Origin: Ceratodon purpureus
Taxonomy: Eukaryota; Streptophyta; Bryopsida; Pseudoditrichales; Ditrichaceae
Assembly (NCBI GenBank): GCA_014871385.1
Contig: CM026422.1
Location: forward strand, 17,921,199 to 17,985,198
Length of the DNA stretch: 64,000 nucleotides
Reading direction: 5' to 3'
Part shown: piece by piece, positions 30,601 to 43,380 of the stretch
How the letters are laid out: each line of letters begins with the position of its first letter
How positions within the stretch are numbered: the first letter of the stretch is position 1
Position numbers and translations under genes: made by a program
The notes under the pieces: generated by a model
The model's input: the letters and a program-made list of their open reading frames with translations, nothing else
Told to the model about the DNA's origin: nothing
Database searches by the model: none

Positions 30601-32510
30601 AGGGGGGGGGGGGGGGGGGCTTTGCTCGAAAGGCATAGTCCAAATGGTGCCAATGGAGACTTGATGATTGTTTTTCCAAACATTATGCTCATATTTTTTT
30701 CCATGTAGGTAACTAAATTGGGCACCTCCATGCAAAATTTTGAAGACTTATTTTGATTTTTTGGCCTTCATGCAAATTATTTTCCAAAAACAAGTTCAAA
30801 ATCGTCAATATGGTAAAACTTAAATAACATTAAATGTTTGGAAAAAAAGTGAACGATGAAAAGTTACATCTATGATTTTGTAAATTTTTGAAGAAAAAAA
30901 AAATTGAAAAATTCCAAGATCTCAAATTTTGACAATTTTTGAAAGGTAAAAATGTAAAATTACAAAAAACTTTGACGCTTGCAAAATTGGAGGCTGCCCT
31001 TGTAAAATTGGTAAACTTTTTGGCTTCGTTCACTTTGGATTTTGAGTAATGATTTGGTTAGGAACATACTTTTTAAAAAAAATTGAAAAGAAACCTGATT
31101 TTAAACTGCCCTATTTCGACTTGAAACCTAAAATTTCTAGATGAAGGTTCTAAAATTGGATTTTGACTTTGAATTTTTTACCACGTGTACCTTGCGGTAA
31201 AGGGAGCATCCAATAAAAAGTTTAAGCAAAAATATTACTTTTAACCTCTTCAATTAGGCTGCCTAAAATAGCAAAAACCCAAATCGGGTTTCTTGGACGT
31301 TTAGAAGTTAACCAAAATTAAATTGTGAAAAATCATTATTCTTATAAATTTTCATCATTTAAAGAACATTAACCCCCTAAAGTTGAAAGGCCTCAAAACT
31401 GCCAAAAACCCTCAAAATTAGACTCTTTCAATACAAGATGTAAGTTTTCAAGTTTTGATGTATTTTGGGGGAAATAATCGTATGATCTAATACCTTACTT
31501 GTACATGTATATCTATCCCAAATCTTAGATTCAAAATCTTTATTGTTTGTGAGATCATAATGTTCTAAGTTGAAAGAAAAGTTTATTTCCTTTGTTGCAA
31601 AATGGGTTTCAAGTATTTCAAGAGTAAAGAAGAATCCATTTCAAAAGTAAATTTGATGTGAGGCTCTTCAAATTCTTGTTTTTAGATGAGTTATGAATAT
31701 GTCCATGGAAATTTTCCCCTCATACGACCTACAAAACCTAAAGAAATGCTTGATTTTTCACATGGAGGTATGCTAAAATTCAAATGCAAAGGCTGGTGTA
31801 TGATTGTAGAAAAGGTGTATGGAGAAATATTGGATTGAAAATCCGAGCAGTGAGATCATGCCTTCCAATTGTATTTACATGTAGAAAAACAAAACTTGAA
31901 ATAAAGCAAAATCTCGATTTTTGGTGAATTTTTGAAGTTTCTATGATCCGATTAATTTTGGGCACGTTTTGAGCATATACTGCAGTTTTGGGCAGATTTC
32001 AGCATGCGTAAATAGTGTTTTCAAATTTTAACTGTGAATATCTTCTAAAGTATGAGAAATTTTGAAGCATGAATGGTCTTGTTACAAAGATATGAAAATT
32101 TCCCATATTGTGCCAAAGTTAAAGTCATTTCCGGTAAAATTTGACTCATAGGAAGCCTGACCGTACCCTAAATCATACCAAAACTGCTAAGTTGATGCTT
32201 TAGGGGTTAAGATTTGACACCAAAGAAAATGGAAAGTCTTAATTACGGAAAGAAATAAGTTTACATATTATAAAGCATTTACAAACTTAGCCTTGCAATA
32301 TTTTAATAAAAATGTATTAAAAAATGTTTACAGGTTTAGAATTTACATTCAAGTAAAGTAGATTGAAACTTGCTAAGGATGACAATATATATTAAATTTG
32401 TGGCATCAAGTCCAAGTTTCAGATTGAGGTGTTATTCAATTTTGAAGTGTTATGTTAATATGAGATTGCTAGTCATTGAAACCTAGGACTAGTATTCTAT
32501 TTGTTTACAG
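27601..32510. other. Long AT-rich intergenic region
   Basis: About 4.9 kb without a supportable gene. Landmarks: a poly(A) run at about 27,808-27,828; two copies of TGACATCATCC (about 28,548 and 28,569); a run of about 19 G at 30,601-30,619; many A/T homopolymers. Reading frames here are short and have no domain or splice support. Confidence 0.5.
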
Positions 32511-32910
32511 TCAAATGCTTGACCCAGTCTATGGCTAGAGGAAAGACAAGACATGTCCCATTTGACTACAATGATTTGTGAATTGTCTGCCTCTTTCCAC
32601 ACATTAAGGACCAATAATATGTCCTCTTTGACTGTAGTCAAATGTCTGTTCCTATCTATAGTTACTTACACATTGGGAACTAATAACATGTCCCACTTTA
32701 CTCTAGTCAAATGTCTGTCCCTATCTACAATTATTGGAAAGATAAAATCTATGTCAATTGATTGCAATGGAATGTCTGCCCGTGTCTGACCCTATCTACA
32801 AGCTCCAATAGAATGTCTGCTCATATCCACATGACTCCAATCGAATGTTTGCCCCTATCTGCAGTCAAATGTCTGTCCTTGTCCACTGTCATTGTCCAAA
32901 GATAAAACAT
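32511..32910. repeat. Degenerate repeat around AAATGTCTGTCCCTATCTA
   Basis: At least eight imperfect copies of a roughly 20-60 bp phrase (CAAATGTCTGTCCCTATCTA and variants such as GAATGTCTGCTCATATCCAC) are spread over 400 bp at irregular distances. It is an old minisatellite. Frames through it are repeat artefacts. Confidence 0.65.
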
Positions 32911-32927
32911 GCCCAACTTGACTGCAC

Positions 32928-33081
32928 TGAACCTATCCAAAGTCTTTAGGTACATAGGACCCATTCCACTTCACTTCAATATAATACTCGCCGCTATCGA
33001 CAACTGAACCTATCCACAGTCTTTAGGTACATAGGACCTATTCCACTTCACTTCAATACAATACTCGCCGCTATCGACAAT
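32928..33081. repeat. 77-bp tandem duplication
   Basis: Units 32928-33004 and 33005-33081 start TGAACCTATCCA and contain TTTAGGTACATAGGACC and CTCGCCGCTATCGACAA. They differ at about three positions. A partial third unit follows (ATAGGACCCGTTCCACTT near 33090). Confidence 0.95.
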
Positions 33082-33369
33082 CGCTCAGAACATAGGACCC
33101 GTTCCACTTAACCTCAACAAAACACACCAGTACTCTTCAATCTCAACTTCTCTAAACCAAACCTACAAATTTCAACTCGAAAAATTCATCTGACAACATC
33201 TTCAAAATTACATGCACAACTCCTTTTACAATAAAAAACCATCCTACTAAAAAACAAAGAATCATTCCATTAAGTGAAGGAGCAACACCGAACGTGCTCC
33301 GACCGCATAGTGAATGAGCAAAGTGAAGTCACGGAGGCAGTAAGTGACGAAAGCCAATTGCCTTGGGGA

Positions 33370-33830
33370 CGCCTTGCCTTCCGCGTTCCCCAACTCCCCC
33401 CATCCGTCGCTCCGCACGACAATTCCTCTGCCGCATGAGCAAATCCTGCCTCCATTGCCTTGCCTTGCAGCCCACTCCAAGCCGTGAAGTGCACGTCAAG
33501 CACGCTCTCCGTCGCCCCCCGTCGCCCCCCGTCGTTCCCCGTCCTCCCCGCCGCCGACTCCGTCCGCCTCGTCCACGCGGCAAGCGCTGTCCGTCGGCGT
33601 CCGTCGGGCTCCCTGCGATCGATGGGCTTCTTCTTCACCTTCATGAGAGCGCATGGCTTGCCTCACGAATGATGTGTGCCAGAGTTGCCGGCTCCGCATC
33701 GTCATCGCCAACGACGCACCTTCTTCTCCGCAATTGAGTTGAGAGTGCTGCTCAAGAATCCGGACTGGACTGGACTGGACTCAGGCGCCGTTTTGCGTGT
33801 AACTCGCGCCTGGAGCTTCCGTGTCGGTAC
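33370..33830. promoter_or_regulatory. CpG-rich upstream region of the SRO-type gene
   Basis: An abrupt GC- and CpG-rich stretch in otherwise AT-rich DNA, with a short CGTCGCCCCC repeat at about 33,508-33,545. Overlapping open frames occur on both strands here, which is what high GC alone produces, so I do not call them as genes. The position, about 450-900 bp upstream of the first SRO exon, suggests promoter or 5' UTR sequence. Confidence 0.4.
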
Positions 33831-34273
33831 AGTGGAATGTCGATGGATTTGAGCATGGCGGGCGTTCGGGAGATGATGACTCTGCGTGCTGTTGTTGCTG
33901 TTGTTATGCCTCCTGTTGTTGATGTCGTTGTTCCTCTCGTGGTTCCGTTTTTGTTGAACGGTGTGTTGTTCGGCGGAGTGAGCGGGTCGATGTAGGTCGG
34001 TTTCCGCCGTTTTGGAAGAATCAGTGTTTTGTTTGGTGTTTGGGGTTTGGTGTTTGAGAGAGGCGTGGAGGATACTCCATGTCGTCGTGCGTGTGCGTTG
34101 TCTTGTTCTGCACGCATCGTTTCTATGCCTAGGGCGTGGCGGGTTTAGTGCTCGGCCGGGGTTCGCTCCTAGCGTGTTCTCTCGTCTTTGGTGCAACAGT
34201 AGCGTCGTCGGCGTCTGTTTGTGTCATATTTGTGTCATTCTGCGGCTCTCTGTTCGCCGGTTGGTTGCCTAAC

Positions 34274-37200
34274 ATGGCGTGTCGTTGGTCTCAACAGGTG
34301 AGAGGCATTATCTCTTGTTTTTTTTTTTTTCCTTCTCCTTCTGAGTTCTTAGTGCCTGCTTCTGGTTTGGATTCATGTGCTAGGGTTTCCTATGCGCTGT
34401 TTTGGAATAGAACTACTGCATCTGGTGCATGCTTATGAGATACTCATGGTAAAGGATATGTGAGGTGAGTTGTGGTGATGTTTTTTTTAAAGTGATAGCA
34501 AGGGCGGTTTTGAGTGAATAGTAGTTTGAGAGATGATTAGGAGGGGAAGACTTGAGCTTAGGGTTACTGCTTGGCTGAATTATTATGATTAAATGCAGAG
34601 TGATAACGAGAGTGAGGTTTCCGACCTCGAGTCTGACGTCCCCGTTGGCGGCGGAGCGAAACGTGCTCCTGCCTTCGAGTGCGATGGTCGGAGGACCGAC
34701 GGAGCGGTGAAACTGGAGGACAAGGGTGTGCGGCCAGAACTCTGTCAGCATACAGATGTAGAAGTTGACCAGTCCCTGAAAAACAGATGCGTGATTCGTG
34801 ACAGGCTCCGTCGTGATGATGCCAAGCGTTCAAGGCTCACTTCCACGCAGGACGCGTGGACGCGTCAATGCCGAGGGCGAGCTGAGAGGCCTGATGTGGT
34901 ATGTTGAGAATTCTGGATTTGTTTACATGCGATGTTTTGTATTTGCCTGATCTGAGTCATATGTGGTATTTGGTTCCTTACTTAGAATGATCTTCGGGCG
35001 ATTCGTCAATAGCTGTGGTCAGCTTTTACCGTCGTCAGGTTTTGCCCTTGAAGACGTGGATATCTGAAAGTCTTCGAGCTGTCTTGGTTTCTTCATATAG
35101 TATTATGTCTATTTTGTGGCTCTTCTGCTGTAACTCTCTCGAGATCACTGTGTAAGGTCGGGTTATATCCTAATTATAACGCAAACGCCGCAGGTTAATA
35201 TGCAAGCAGCATATGTGCGTCCAAATCCCTATGTCGACGACGTCGAAGTTACTCCACGACAAGCTCCTTGTGAAGCCTCCCGTTTCTATTCGTCCATATC
35301 TCACAAGGACACATCTGGTTTCGGATCTTTGGTCAACCAGCATCGAACATCGTGGCGCGATGGTGCTACCGATTCTATGACAAATTGTATGTTGAGTTCT
35401 GGTGAGAGACCAGAGCTTGATATGCGGCGTCTGGAGATGGCGGCGGCACGTGGTGTCCATTTTGAAACTGGCAATGCGTTGGTTCATGTTCCCGACGAAA
35501 GAGGGGATGTGGAGTGTATCGTGGACATTTGCAGTGAACGTGAGTCAGGTCTGCCACACCAGATTGACGTGCCTGCGAATGATTCTATTACTAAGACCAA
35601 CAGTTTTCAGCGTTCTCCAACCTATCCACTGCTTGAGAAATTGGTTCGCCCTTTGGAGAAAGGAGATGAGGAGTATCAGGACGTTGAAAAGAAGTTTCTT
35701 GGAGGACTTGGTTCTTTTTCTTCTGGTACTGTTGTCACGGGTATTTCTCGAGATACTAGTTCACGAGGACAGGAACGACTGCAGGCATTTGAGAAGTTGA
35801 AAGATTTAACGAGAAAGGCTCGTGGGGACGAGAACGAACGCTTCGCTTGGCATGGGACGAGTAAGACAGGAGTCTCTGGGATTTTTCTCCATGGTTTTGG
35901 ACAGCCCAGGACACCGAAGAATGGGTCTGCGTATGGCGTAGGGGTCTATCTTGCGCCTGAAGGCTTATCGCACATAAGGTAATACTTCGTGATATTCGAT
36001 TCTAAATTCTGAAGTCTACCATCCGTTGTAGTGCATACTGGTATTTTAGAACGAGTTGTAGCGTAGGATGCGTATTATGTTATACGGCAACCTTAAGTGT
36101 ACTTTCTATGGCAGCAAGGATCAAGTTTGCTTGGTTACTGTATTTTGCTCAGAAATTTGAAAACGTCCGTGGGAATGCAGTGCGGTATATGCAGATAATG
36201 ATGAAAAAGGCGAGCAGCATGTAGTTTTATGCAAGGTGATTCTAGGGGCTTCTGAGCTGGTAGCGTACGGCTCGGACCAATTTCACCCAAGCAGTGAGCT
36301 GTTCGATACTGGAGTAGATGACTTGGCTAATCCCAAGAGGTTGATTGTGTGGTCGACTCACATGAACACACACATCCTCCCGTTATATGTTGTCAGCTTC
36401 AAGCTTCCTCCCCGTTGGCACCGTAAGTATTAATACTCTTCTGATCTCACTGTGTTCGTCGCTAATATGCTTCTGGTTCAACATATCCGTCAGACCTAAC
36501 TTGACAAAGGTTGTGCCAAGTGCTCCAAGGTAATCCAAAGGAGAGGCCTTACGGACTTTTTACATCCGCTCGAGTGGCTCTGAACCCAGGACGTTGTATA
36601 AGCAGACCTGTGGACATACCACTCAAGCTTTCGCCAGAAGGGCTATGGTACATTTTTTTTGAGTCTTCGGTTTTTAAGACCTCTTTGTGAATTGGAATTA
36701 AATTGGTGGATATGTGGTCAGAAATGATGGCAGCGCACCCTGGAAAGACAGCTTCAGTCCCTCCCGGAGCTCCAACGAACCGGTTTTGTACAGCAAGGCA
36801 GGTCGGTATATTAATTGTTTAGATCTCTCAATCATATAGATTGAGTTCGATGATGGAGATGATTGGCTTGTTTGGTGTCTTTGGTTTCCTTCTACGGGTT
36901 GAGAATTTAGTGCGTTATGGTCTCCTATGCATAGTTGCGCTGGAAACCCTTGCGAATATCCAACTAGGTGTTGTATAGGTTATAAAGTGTTGGATTATGT
37001 TGGCTCTAGTGCCTCCGGTAAAGTAGGGGGAACATAAAATCTAATTCCTACAGTATGCAGAAATCTCAGGAGGCAAGGAATGAACTCGGCACGGGATCAT
37101 TCTGTCAGCGGGGTCCGACGTCACCGTTCATTTCTTTTCCACACCTCTTCCTTCTCCTTTCACCGCTTCTGTCTCCGGAGAGGCTTCTACACCTGAAAAG

Positions 37201-37992
37201 TTGCCACCGAGAATTCAAGGTAGCAATAGACGTCCAACATATACCTCTTCATTGATGAGTTTAATTTTGTTCTAGTTGAATCGAATGTAGTCTTGTACCA
37301 ACCGGTGAGGAGGTTGTTCTGTAGGCTAGGAGACTCACTCGCCAACAACTTATACAGCACTTACGAAGTGAGGTCGGAGATCACCGTCTACTTCATGCCA
37401 TCAAATTGCTACAGGGTTCACAGGTAACTCTACTACTTATTTGCCTTTAATACTTGTTTGTTGTTGCGAAGGCTTTAAGGTAATGAATCTCATTTTTTGT
37501 GTTACCGATCCTTCATAACTTCAGTTTTTTCATTTTGGGGATGTATGAAAGTTCCCTGCATGCCTAGAAATGGCCTCGAATTAGGTATTTTCCCATCTTG
37601 AAAGCGTTGAGTGATCTGTGTTTGGTTAATTTTCTTGGTCAGTGTTGAACATTTCTTCGCCATACACATATTGACTCACTCCTTTTTACTCCATGTAAGT
37701 TTCTGAATCTGTAATATAGTCTGATTAAGGGAAGCTTTTTCTTCAGATGTCTAAGGGGCAAGAGCAGGCCAAGTATGAGTCTCCGATCTCCTTCTCTGCA
37801 AGTGAGGAGTTAAGGCGTGAGGCTCCGCTATCCTTCACTGCTGCAGAGAAGTTTAAGAGTGGGACTCCGCTACCCTTCACTTCGATAGAGAAGACGAAGT
37901 GTGAGACTCCGCTGCCCTTTAGTGCAGTCAATCTAAGCTCTACGGACTCGCTAGTCAATGTTCAAGCAAGGACAGTTTATGAAGCAAGGTGA
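34274..37992 (+). CDS. SRO-like: PARP-RST protein, SRO/RCD1-like (without visible WWE domain)
   Basis: Multi-exon gene. Exons I can place with matching phases are 34274-34297, 34599-34898, 35194-35978, 36181-36422, 37054-37219, 37325-37423 and 37747-37992. One or two small exons between 36423 and 37053 are unresolved (candidates 36511-36530 and about 36732-36799 keep phase). The PARP-like domain starts at FAWHGTSKTGVSGIF in exon 3 and continues through YADNDEKGEQHVVLCKVILG in exon 4. The RST domain is SPFISFPHLF in the 37054 exon plus RRLTRQQLIQHLRSEVGDHR in the next. Plant SROs are stress and developmental regulators that bind transcription factors through RST. The His of WHG and a Tyr are present, but no catalytic Glu is evident near RLIVW, so ADP-ribosylation activity is doubtful. 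The last exon encodes four imperfect ~15-residue repeats. Confidence 0.8.
37747..37989 (+). repeat. Four ~15-codon repeats in the last SRO exon
   Basis: Within 37747-37992 the peptide repeats the phrase E-(S/A/T)-P-(I/L)-(S/P)-F-(S/T)-(A/S), seen as ESPISFSA, EAPLSFTA, GTPLPFTS and ETPLPFSA, spaced 14-16 residues. Matching DNA shows the same period. It could be a short linear-motif array in the C-terminal tail. The stop at 37990 overlaps an AAG|GTGAAG that could also be a splice donor, so a further exon is possible. Confidence 0.7.
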
Positions 37993-40900
37993 AGCCCGAA
38001 TTTTTATGAAAATAATGCTTGACTTCGCTGACTATTGTTTTGGGGTTTGCCTTTAAGAACTTAAAATCATTCACGCGTACTGAACCTCTTACCCCCGGTT
38101 ATATTACTTATTATTATGCAAAGAATGGTTGAAGGGTCTAATTACTGCATGAGGATCACACTAATGATTGGTTCATATTTTGTTGTTTGGGTCTTGTGCA
38201 GGTAAGTTGGGATATCTTAGTATAGGCTTGAAGTTACGATAGCCAAAGAGTCTTGTATCCAGCTTTCTCTGCCTATCGCTGAAGACCTGTTTGGAGAGTA
38301 GCTAACATCTACTTTTTACACCAAAAACCTTATTTGATCAGGGAATAGCTAGGGCTGATGTTGTCTTTGTCCAAGTTAGGACTTGTCCAGAGGATTTCTT
38401 TTTCAGCGGGTAGTGTGCTTCACCTTTGAGTGGATGGCTGCTTTGGCTTAGGTTCTAATCTGTCGACTAGAATTTATGCCATGTACACTTGTCTTATATA
38501 GAATCTTTTTTCTACTTTCTGTGTGAGTAGAAAATTCTCTGACTGACGTTATTTACTAGGCATTTTTAACCAGCCAATTTTTATGTTTTTATTTATATAT
38601 TTTATGTAGATTTTAGCCAATGGAGTTTGTGTATCTTCTATAGCAAGTGCAAGTGCTTAGTCGAAGTTATTATTACGCACTTTTCCCAGGCTTTGTTTTT
38701 CTCCTCTTTAGGGTCTTGGAACCTCTCTTCAATTTGCTTCTGTTGACACTATTTCAGTTCCATGTCTCTCTTTGTAAAATTTTCTCAGTGTGACTATTGC
38801 CAGAATGTTCGTACACGTTTCGTTTGTTCTGTGTTGAAATTAACGTTCATGAACTAACAAGCGACTTTGATAGCAGTCTATTGTGGTCAACTTGAATCCT
38901 TCCAATTCTATGGGCTGTCTGGGATGAGATAGTAGTTCTGGAGTCCGTATCACCTGATAATGCCGATTTGAATGCCGCCAGCCGATATGACAACTTTCTT
39001 CTGAACTATAGCTTTCAGTTATTGGTTTCGTGAACTTTAGTTTACGACCTTCATATCTCCCTTGATCATGCGTCAAGGCAGATGCAGAACGGTAGCATTT
39101 GGGTCGGTGAATTTCTTGCAGATATTTATTCCAAGGAAGTTTCAGTGCCCTGTGAGCTTTGCGATTGTCAGGTATGCTTACATTCATAACCGACTCTTTT
39201 GAACAACTTGACAAGGCTCATGAGTGCTTGGCGCTACAGGTAAGGATTCACGCTTATTTAGCAGTTAAATTGGACGTATTCTCATCCGATCCACCTAAGA
39301 TTTTTCCTGGGTTGGTTACTATCTTGCTGGAAGTACGAGCTGAGATCTTGTGACTCTTTCAGCGATGTCCCCGTACTGTCCATCCTGCTAATGCCACATG
39401 ATAATAAAATTGCCTTTCCATGACTAAAACATGGGTTCTAAGTATGAATTTCGCCTTGTGTCTCAAATGATTCCGAATGATTAAAACAGGGCCTACTTGT
39501 AGTATTGCCTTGTTGCCTGTATGCCACATGGCTATTTTCTATCTCAAACAAGTTGTGTCATTTGTATATCTATTCTGAAGGCAGCCATTAGAGTATGTCT
39601 ACCAGAATCACTGCAAGGCTTAGCATTTCTAAGTGTGCTCAAATCTTGTGTTACTGTGTGTTTATCTATCCTTTAGATTCACTTAATTATAGAATAGATT
39701 GTGAAGAGTTTCACCATCTTACAGAAATGTATGTTGCAAAAACACTGCTCTAGGAGCTTGAAGGTAGTCTGTAGTTAGAGAATACAATTTTGAATGCATT
39801 TCTGTGCATAAACGTCTCTCTTTTCACTTCTATTGTAGTGCAGTTCTTTTCTCTATGCACAGAGAATGCTGACCTCTTTAGTCATCAAAACGAGGGATAT
39901 GTGATTCTTCCTTCTTTTAAACTTCACTGTGGTGCATCTTCCTAGGCTTGGCTTTTGGAAGAAGTTCGAAGTATTTTGATATTCCATTCATCAATCCAAT
40001 CTTTATCCCGCTATTCTTAAATGTACTTAGTTCTTTCATGTAGTTAGTCAGCTTCATGGTCCGACATCCCTATGCACAGCAAGTTTTTGTTTCCATGTAA
40101 GAGCATAATCTTTAGACCAAATTTCAAGATGTTTATATTTTGAGGTCTGAATATTTTGCTCTGACGTGGGAATAAGCTGAAACATCCCTTTGATCATTGT
40201 TGCAATACATCAATCACTCCGTCGGAATGTGGAGGGTTGTCAACTACTCCAATTGCATGAGAAGACTGTCAACTATATCATCCCAGGTTTTAGCCTTCCC
40301 TTGTTCTTGTCTTGTTCATTTTGGTCCTTCAAAAGAACCAAAGTTCTTCATAATTTTTTTATTCCTGTAAGTAGTTATTAAATGTATTATTATATCTAGT
40401 GAAAAGTTCTATTGTTTAATATTGTATGGAATTTTATGATTTTCTAGTGATATTATAAGGAGATTTAATTGGAAAAGGAAAATTAAACATGAAATAATTC
40501 ATAAGTGACATCTCATTACCAATTTGTATACTTTTACAAACAAACTCTTAACGATATTATTGTGTGTTGTGTCTAATTTTTAATCCAATGAACGATGAAT
40601 GAAGTAGATTAATATCTAATTCATTTATCTATTTGCTATTGTATATTTACTACCAATGGCTAATTTTCTATTAAAATACCAAGAAATTTACATTTGTAGG
40701 AACCATTTTAATAAATGTAATTTTTAATTCAAATCTCACATAATTATCTCTATTTAGATAATACCAATTTTATTAAAATAACATATTGTAAAAACTATGG
40801 TTTTATGGTTTTAAAAATGCCTTCTATATCTATCAATAATATAGCTAAAAACCAGTTCATAAGAAATCAATTATAATTTTTTTAGTAAATCATTATTACA

Positions 40901-41718
40901 TGGATGAGAATCTATTTGTACGTTATACCAGGCTAGTGTTACTCTTATACATGTCCTCAATTGAAATTGATTCAATCTTTCAAGGAGGTAGTGAGGGGGT
41001 TGGAACTTCGAAGTTGTCACCAGTCATCTCCTCTTCATACCATTGAATAGCTTCTAGTGATGGTGTTATTGTTCAGTCAATGTTTCAGCCGGTTCGCCCA
41101 TCTAGTGATCCTTCAGCCGAGAGAGAAGAGAGGACAGTAAACCCCTGCTCAAATCCAAATCTGTTTTGAGGCTGACTCTAGGAACACTAAATTCAAAACC
41201 CTGGTACAAAAGTTCATAGTTGATGGCATGTATTCCTGGGCCACAGAGGGTCCGTATGACCAATTGTCTACGGCATTGCGGTGGCTTCACAATGCCCAAC
41301 CAGATGTTTCATTGGCAAACACACTCTCCTGAGCTCATCCAAACTCCAGAGATCCTGCTTACTTGGTGTCTGGAGGTCACAGCATTCAGAGGAGCCTGTC
41401 CGCTGGTCTGTAGGATTGAACCCATGTGACAGACATTTAGGTTAGGGACTGAAAGTACTATGTAGTGAGGACTAATAGAGAGTCTCAGCTGCTGTGGACT
41501 TGAAGGTGCTTCATGCGTTCCTCGATTTCACATATCAGTGACTAGGTAACTGCAATGACAAATTTGTAAGCTGACTGCCCTAAATGTATCAAGAACATTC
41601 TTGCTTGCTAAATTACTAGCGAGCATATTGTGATTGAGGGAGATGGTCGGAGGAAACCAACTAGCTGGGACTGCGCTGTCTGAAATGACTCACCTACACA
41701 TGCAAAATAAACTTGAAT
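37993..41718. other. Region downstream of the SRO-type gene
   Basis: 3.7 kb. The first ~1.5 kb are moderately GC and could be 3' UTR or further SRO exons, but I found no frame with both domain and splice support. About 40,380-40,950 is strongly AT-rich. Frames at 38,840-39,214 and 41,220-41,429 are unsupported. Confidence 0.4.
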
Positions 41719-42245
41719 GATTGAGCCTTCTGAGAATGTGATCCCTTCGCAGCTTACTGTAGACGCTTTTCAGATTTCTCCTGGAAGAGAATTTCGTGTA
41801 TTTTGGATCGAACTTGAGTTGAACGGAACATGGTATTCAACAAAGAACACGCATACCATTTTCTTTTCAAGATGACCTCACAACTCTTCGAATTCATCTT
41901 GTAAACTGTGTGGTTTCATTTACCGTTTTGCAAGGAAGTCAATGGCATTGAGGCAATGATGTTGGAACTTGAAATTTCCAACACATTCTAAAACCACCAT
42001 CCCGTGTTCCACTGCAGCTCCTGGTCACTCTGGGAGTCGGGTGCAGCGTGGAGGTCGATGATGATTCCAAGAGCGCTGCAATCTTAGGTGTCAAAAACTC
42101 TGAAGTGCGGGATGGCAACCGAGTGTACAGGAACGGTCAACAGAAAATCTATGAAATGCGTTCCAGCTCGATGGAAAGAGCCTCCGCAGAATTTACCTGG
42201 TACAAATCAGTTAGTTCCGTATCCAGTGTTGAATTGACAAAATAA
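41719..42245 (+). pseudogene. Truncated 3' part of an unrecognised two-exon gene (left copy)
   Basis: Mirror copy of 49932-50517, minus its first ~20 codons, which lie outside the arm. Two coding-like segments: 41719-41875 (begins IEPSENVIPSQ) and 42018-42245 (after a CACTGCAG acceptor; LLVTLGVGCSVEVDDDSK, ending in a stop). An in-frame stop lies just upstream of 41719, so this copy has no 5' end. No family recognised. Confidence 0.4.
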
Positions 42246-43102
42246 ACATATTGACAGTTTAAAAGGTGATCGTGATAAGTATATGATGAGATTCGGAACC
42301 CACTGGCCCCATTTCAACGCGTCCTAAAAGACAACACAGAGATCCACACACAAACGGTGCTAAAAGAATTGGATCTTCCGCTACCCACCAGCCAACAGGG
42401 ATGCGAGCTGCATTTTTACGGACAATTTTCTTAAACCTGACAAAGCCACGCTCCCGAATTAAATTGCCTCTGTGATGTCGCGCATAAAACAGACACCGTT
42501 CACTTGTCCAAGACGTTTATTTACGAGGCGAGCGAAGTGCACCTCCACCATCACTGTTGAAATTGGGAGACCTTGTGTTCTAAATGTACACAGGAGACGC
42601 TGTGGGGTCTTTGGAATTGATGCCTTGGTATTAGTGGATCCCCTCCAGCGCTGATAATGGACAGGGTATACGCAATATTTGAGCGAGCGCAGTGAATTAC
42701 TAATCACAACTTATAAAAATTCTGAACTTTGGTATTTGTGACTCGTGAATTTCATTTCATAAACGTACACTCATTTTGGCTTCAACAGCTTGTTATTGCC
42801 ACACGGAATTCATTCTAAAACCTTTAAGACATCAAGAATATGGATACTGAACCAGGTGATGAGCACCAGAGACCCTAAATTGAATTCACACAGAGTAGAG
42901 TCGAATTTGGGAGACCTTGTGACTTTAAAGTGAACACACCCGACTCTGCAGTGGTGCAAATTACAACGGACGAGGGGGTTTCTGCATTGTTTGAGCGCAT
43001 AATTCTACGATGGCGGCGTGGATGGAGACCTCGGAGATGATACGCCAGAGGTAGGACGACATGTCATTCGGTCCTGAAATCGAGGTGCCGTCCGTACGCA
43101 CA

Positions 43103-43178
43103 GCGTCTGTAGTCCAACGGTTGGGATATTAGAGGTTTATCACAACCTTCAATATCCTAACCGTTGGACTACAGATGC
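43103..43178. repeat. Hairpin of two opposed tRNA-Gly(UCC) 5' halves
   Basis: 43103-43130 is the 5' half of a plant tRNA-Gly(UCC) (GCGTCTGTAGTCCAACGG, then a GG-to-GATATT end). 43151-43178 is the same half in reverse complement. They can pair over 28 bp (two visible mismatches), with a 20-nt loop that can itself pair AGGTT with AACCT. Neither half is followed by its 3' half. The mirror copy is at 48999-49074. Confidence 0.8.
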
Positions 43179-43281
43179 CTTTGTGGTCTGCTGGCCAGTA
43201 GGTGGCTGGGGTGGTCCCCTTCGGGGTTGTTGCGAGGACATTGCCTCGTTGTTATTTTCATATTCCTTTAAGCCGGACAGG

Positions 43282-43353
43282 CCCTTAACAATCCAACGGT
43301 TAGGATAATTGCCTTCCAAGCAATGGACCCGGGTTCGACTCCCGGCAGACACA
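43282..43353 (+). pseudogene. tRNA-Gly(UCC) pseudogene lacking its 5' acceptor strand
   Basis: From 43292 the sequence follows tRNA-Gly(UCC): D arm TCCAACGGTTAGGATAA, anticodon loop CTTCCAA with TCC, T arm GGGTTCGACTCCC with a perfect B box, and 3' acceptor CAGACAC. The ten bases where GCGTCTGTAG should be read CCCTTAACAA, so the acceptor stem cannot close. The missing 5' piece exists intact 180 bp upstream. Mirror copy at 48824-48895. Confidence 0.85.
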
Positions 43354-43380
43354 GCCACGTGTGCCAATGGCACACTGCCA

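Noticed and set aside
33262-33737. Long overlapping ORFs on both strands in GC-rich DNA
   Set aside because: Open on both strands at once, Arg/Pro/Ser-rich, no domain; typical of CpG-rich promoter sequence with few stop codons.
33702-34196. 164-aa minus-strand ORF rich in Thr/Asn/Arg/His
   Set aside because: Antisense to the SRO upstream region, low complexity, no splice or domain support.
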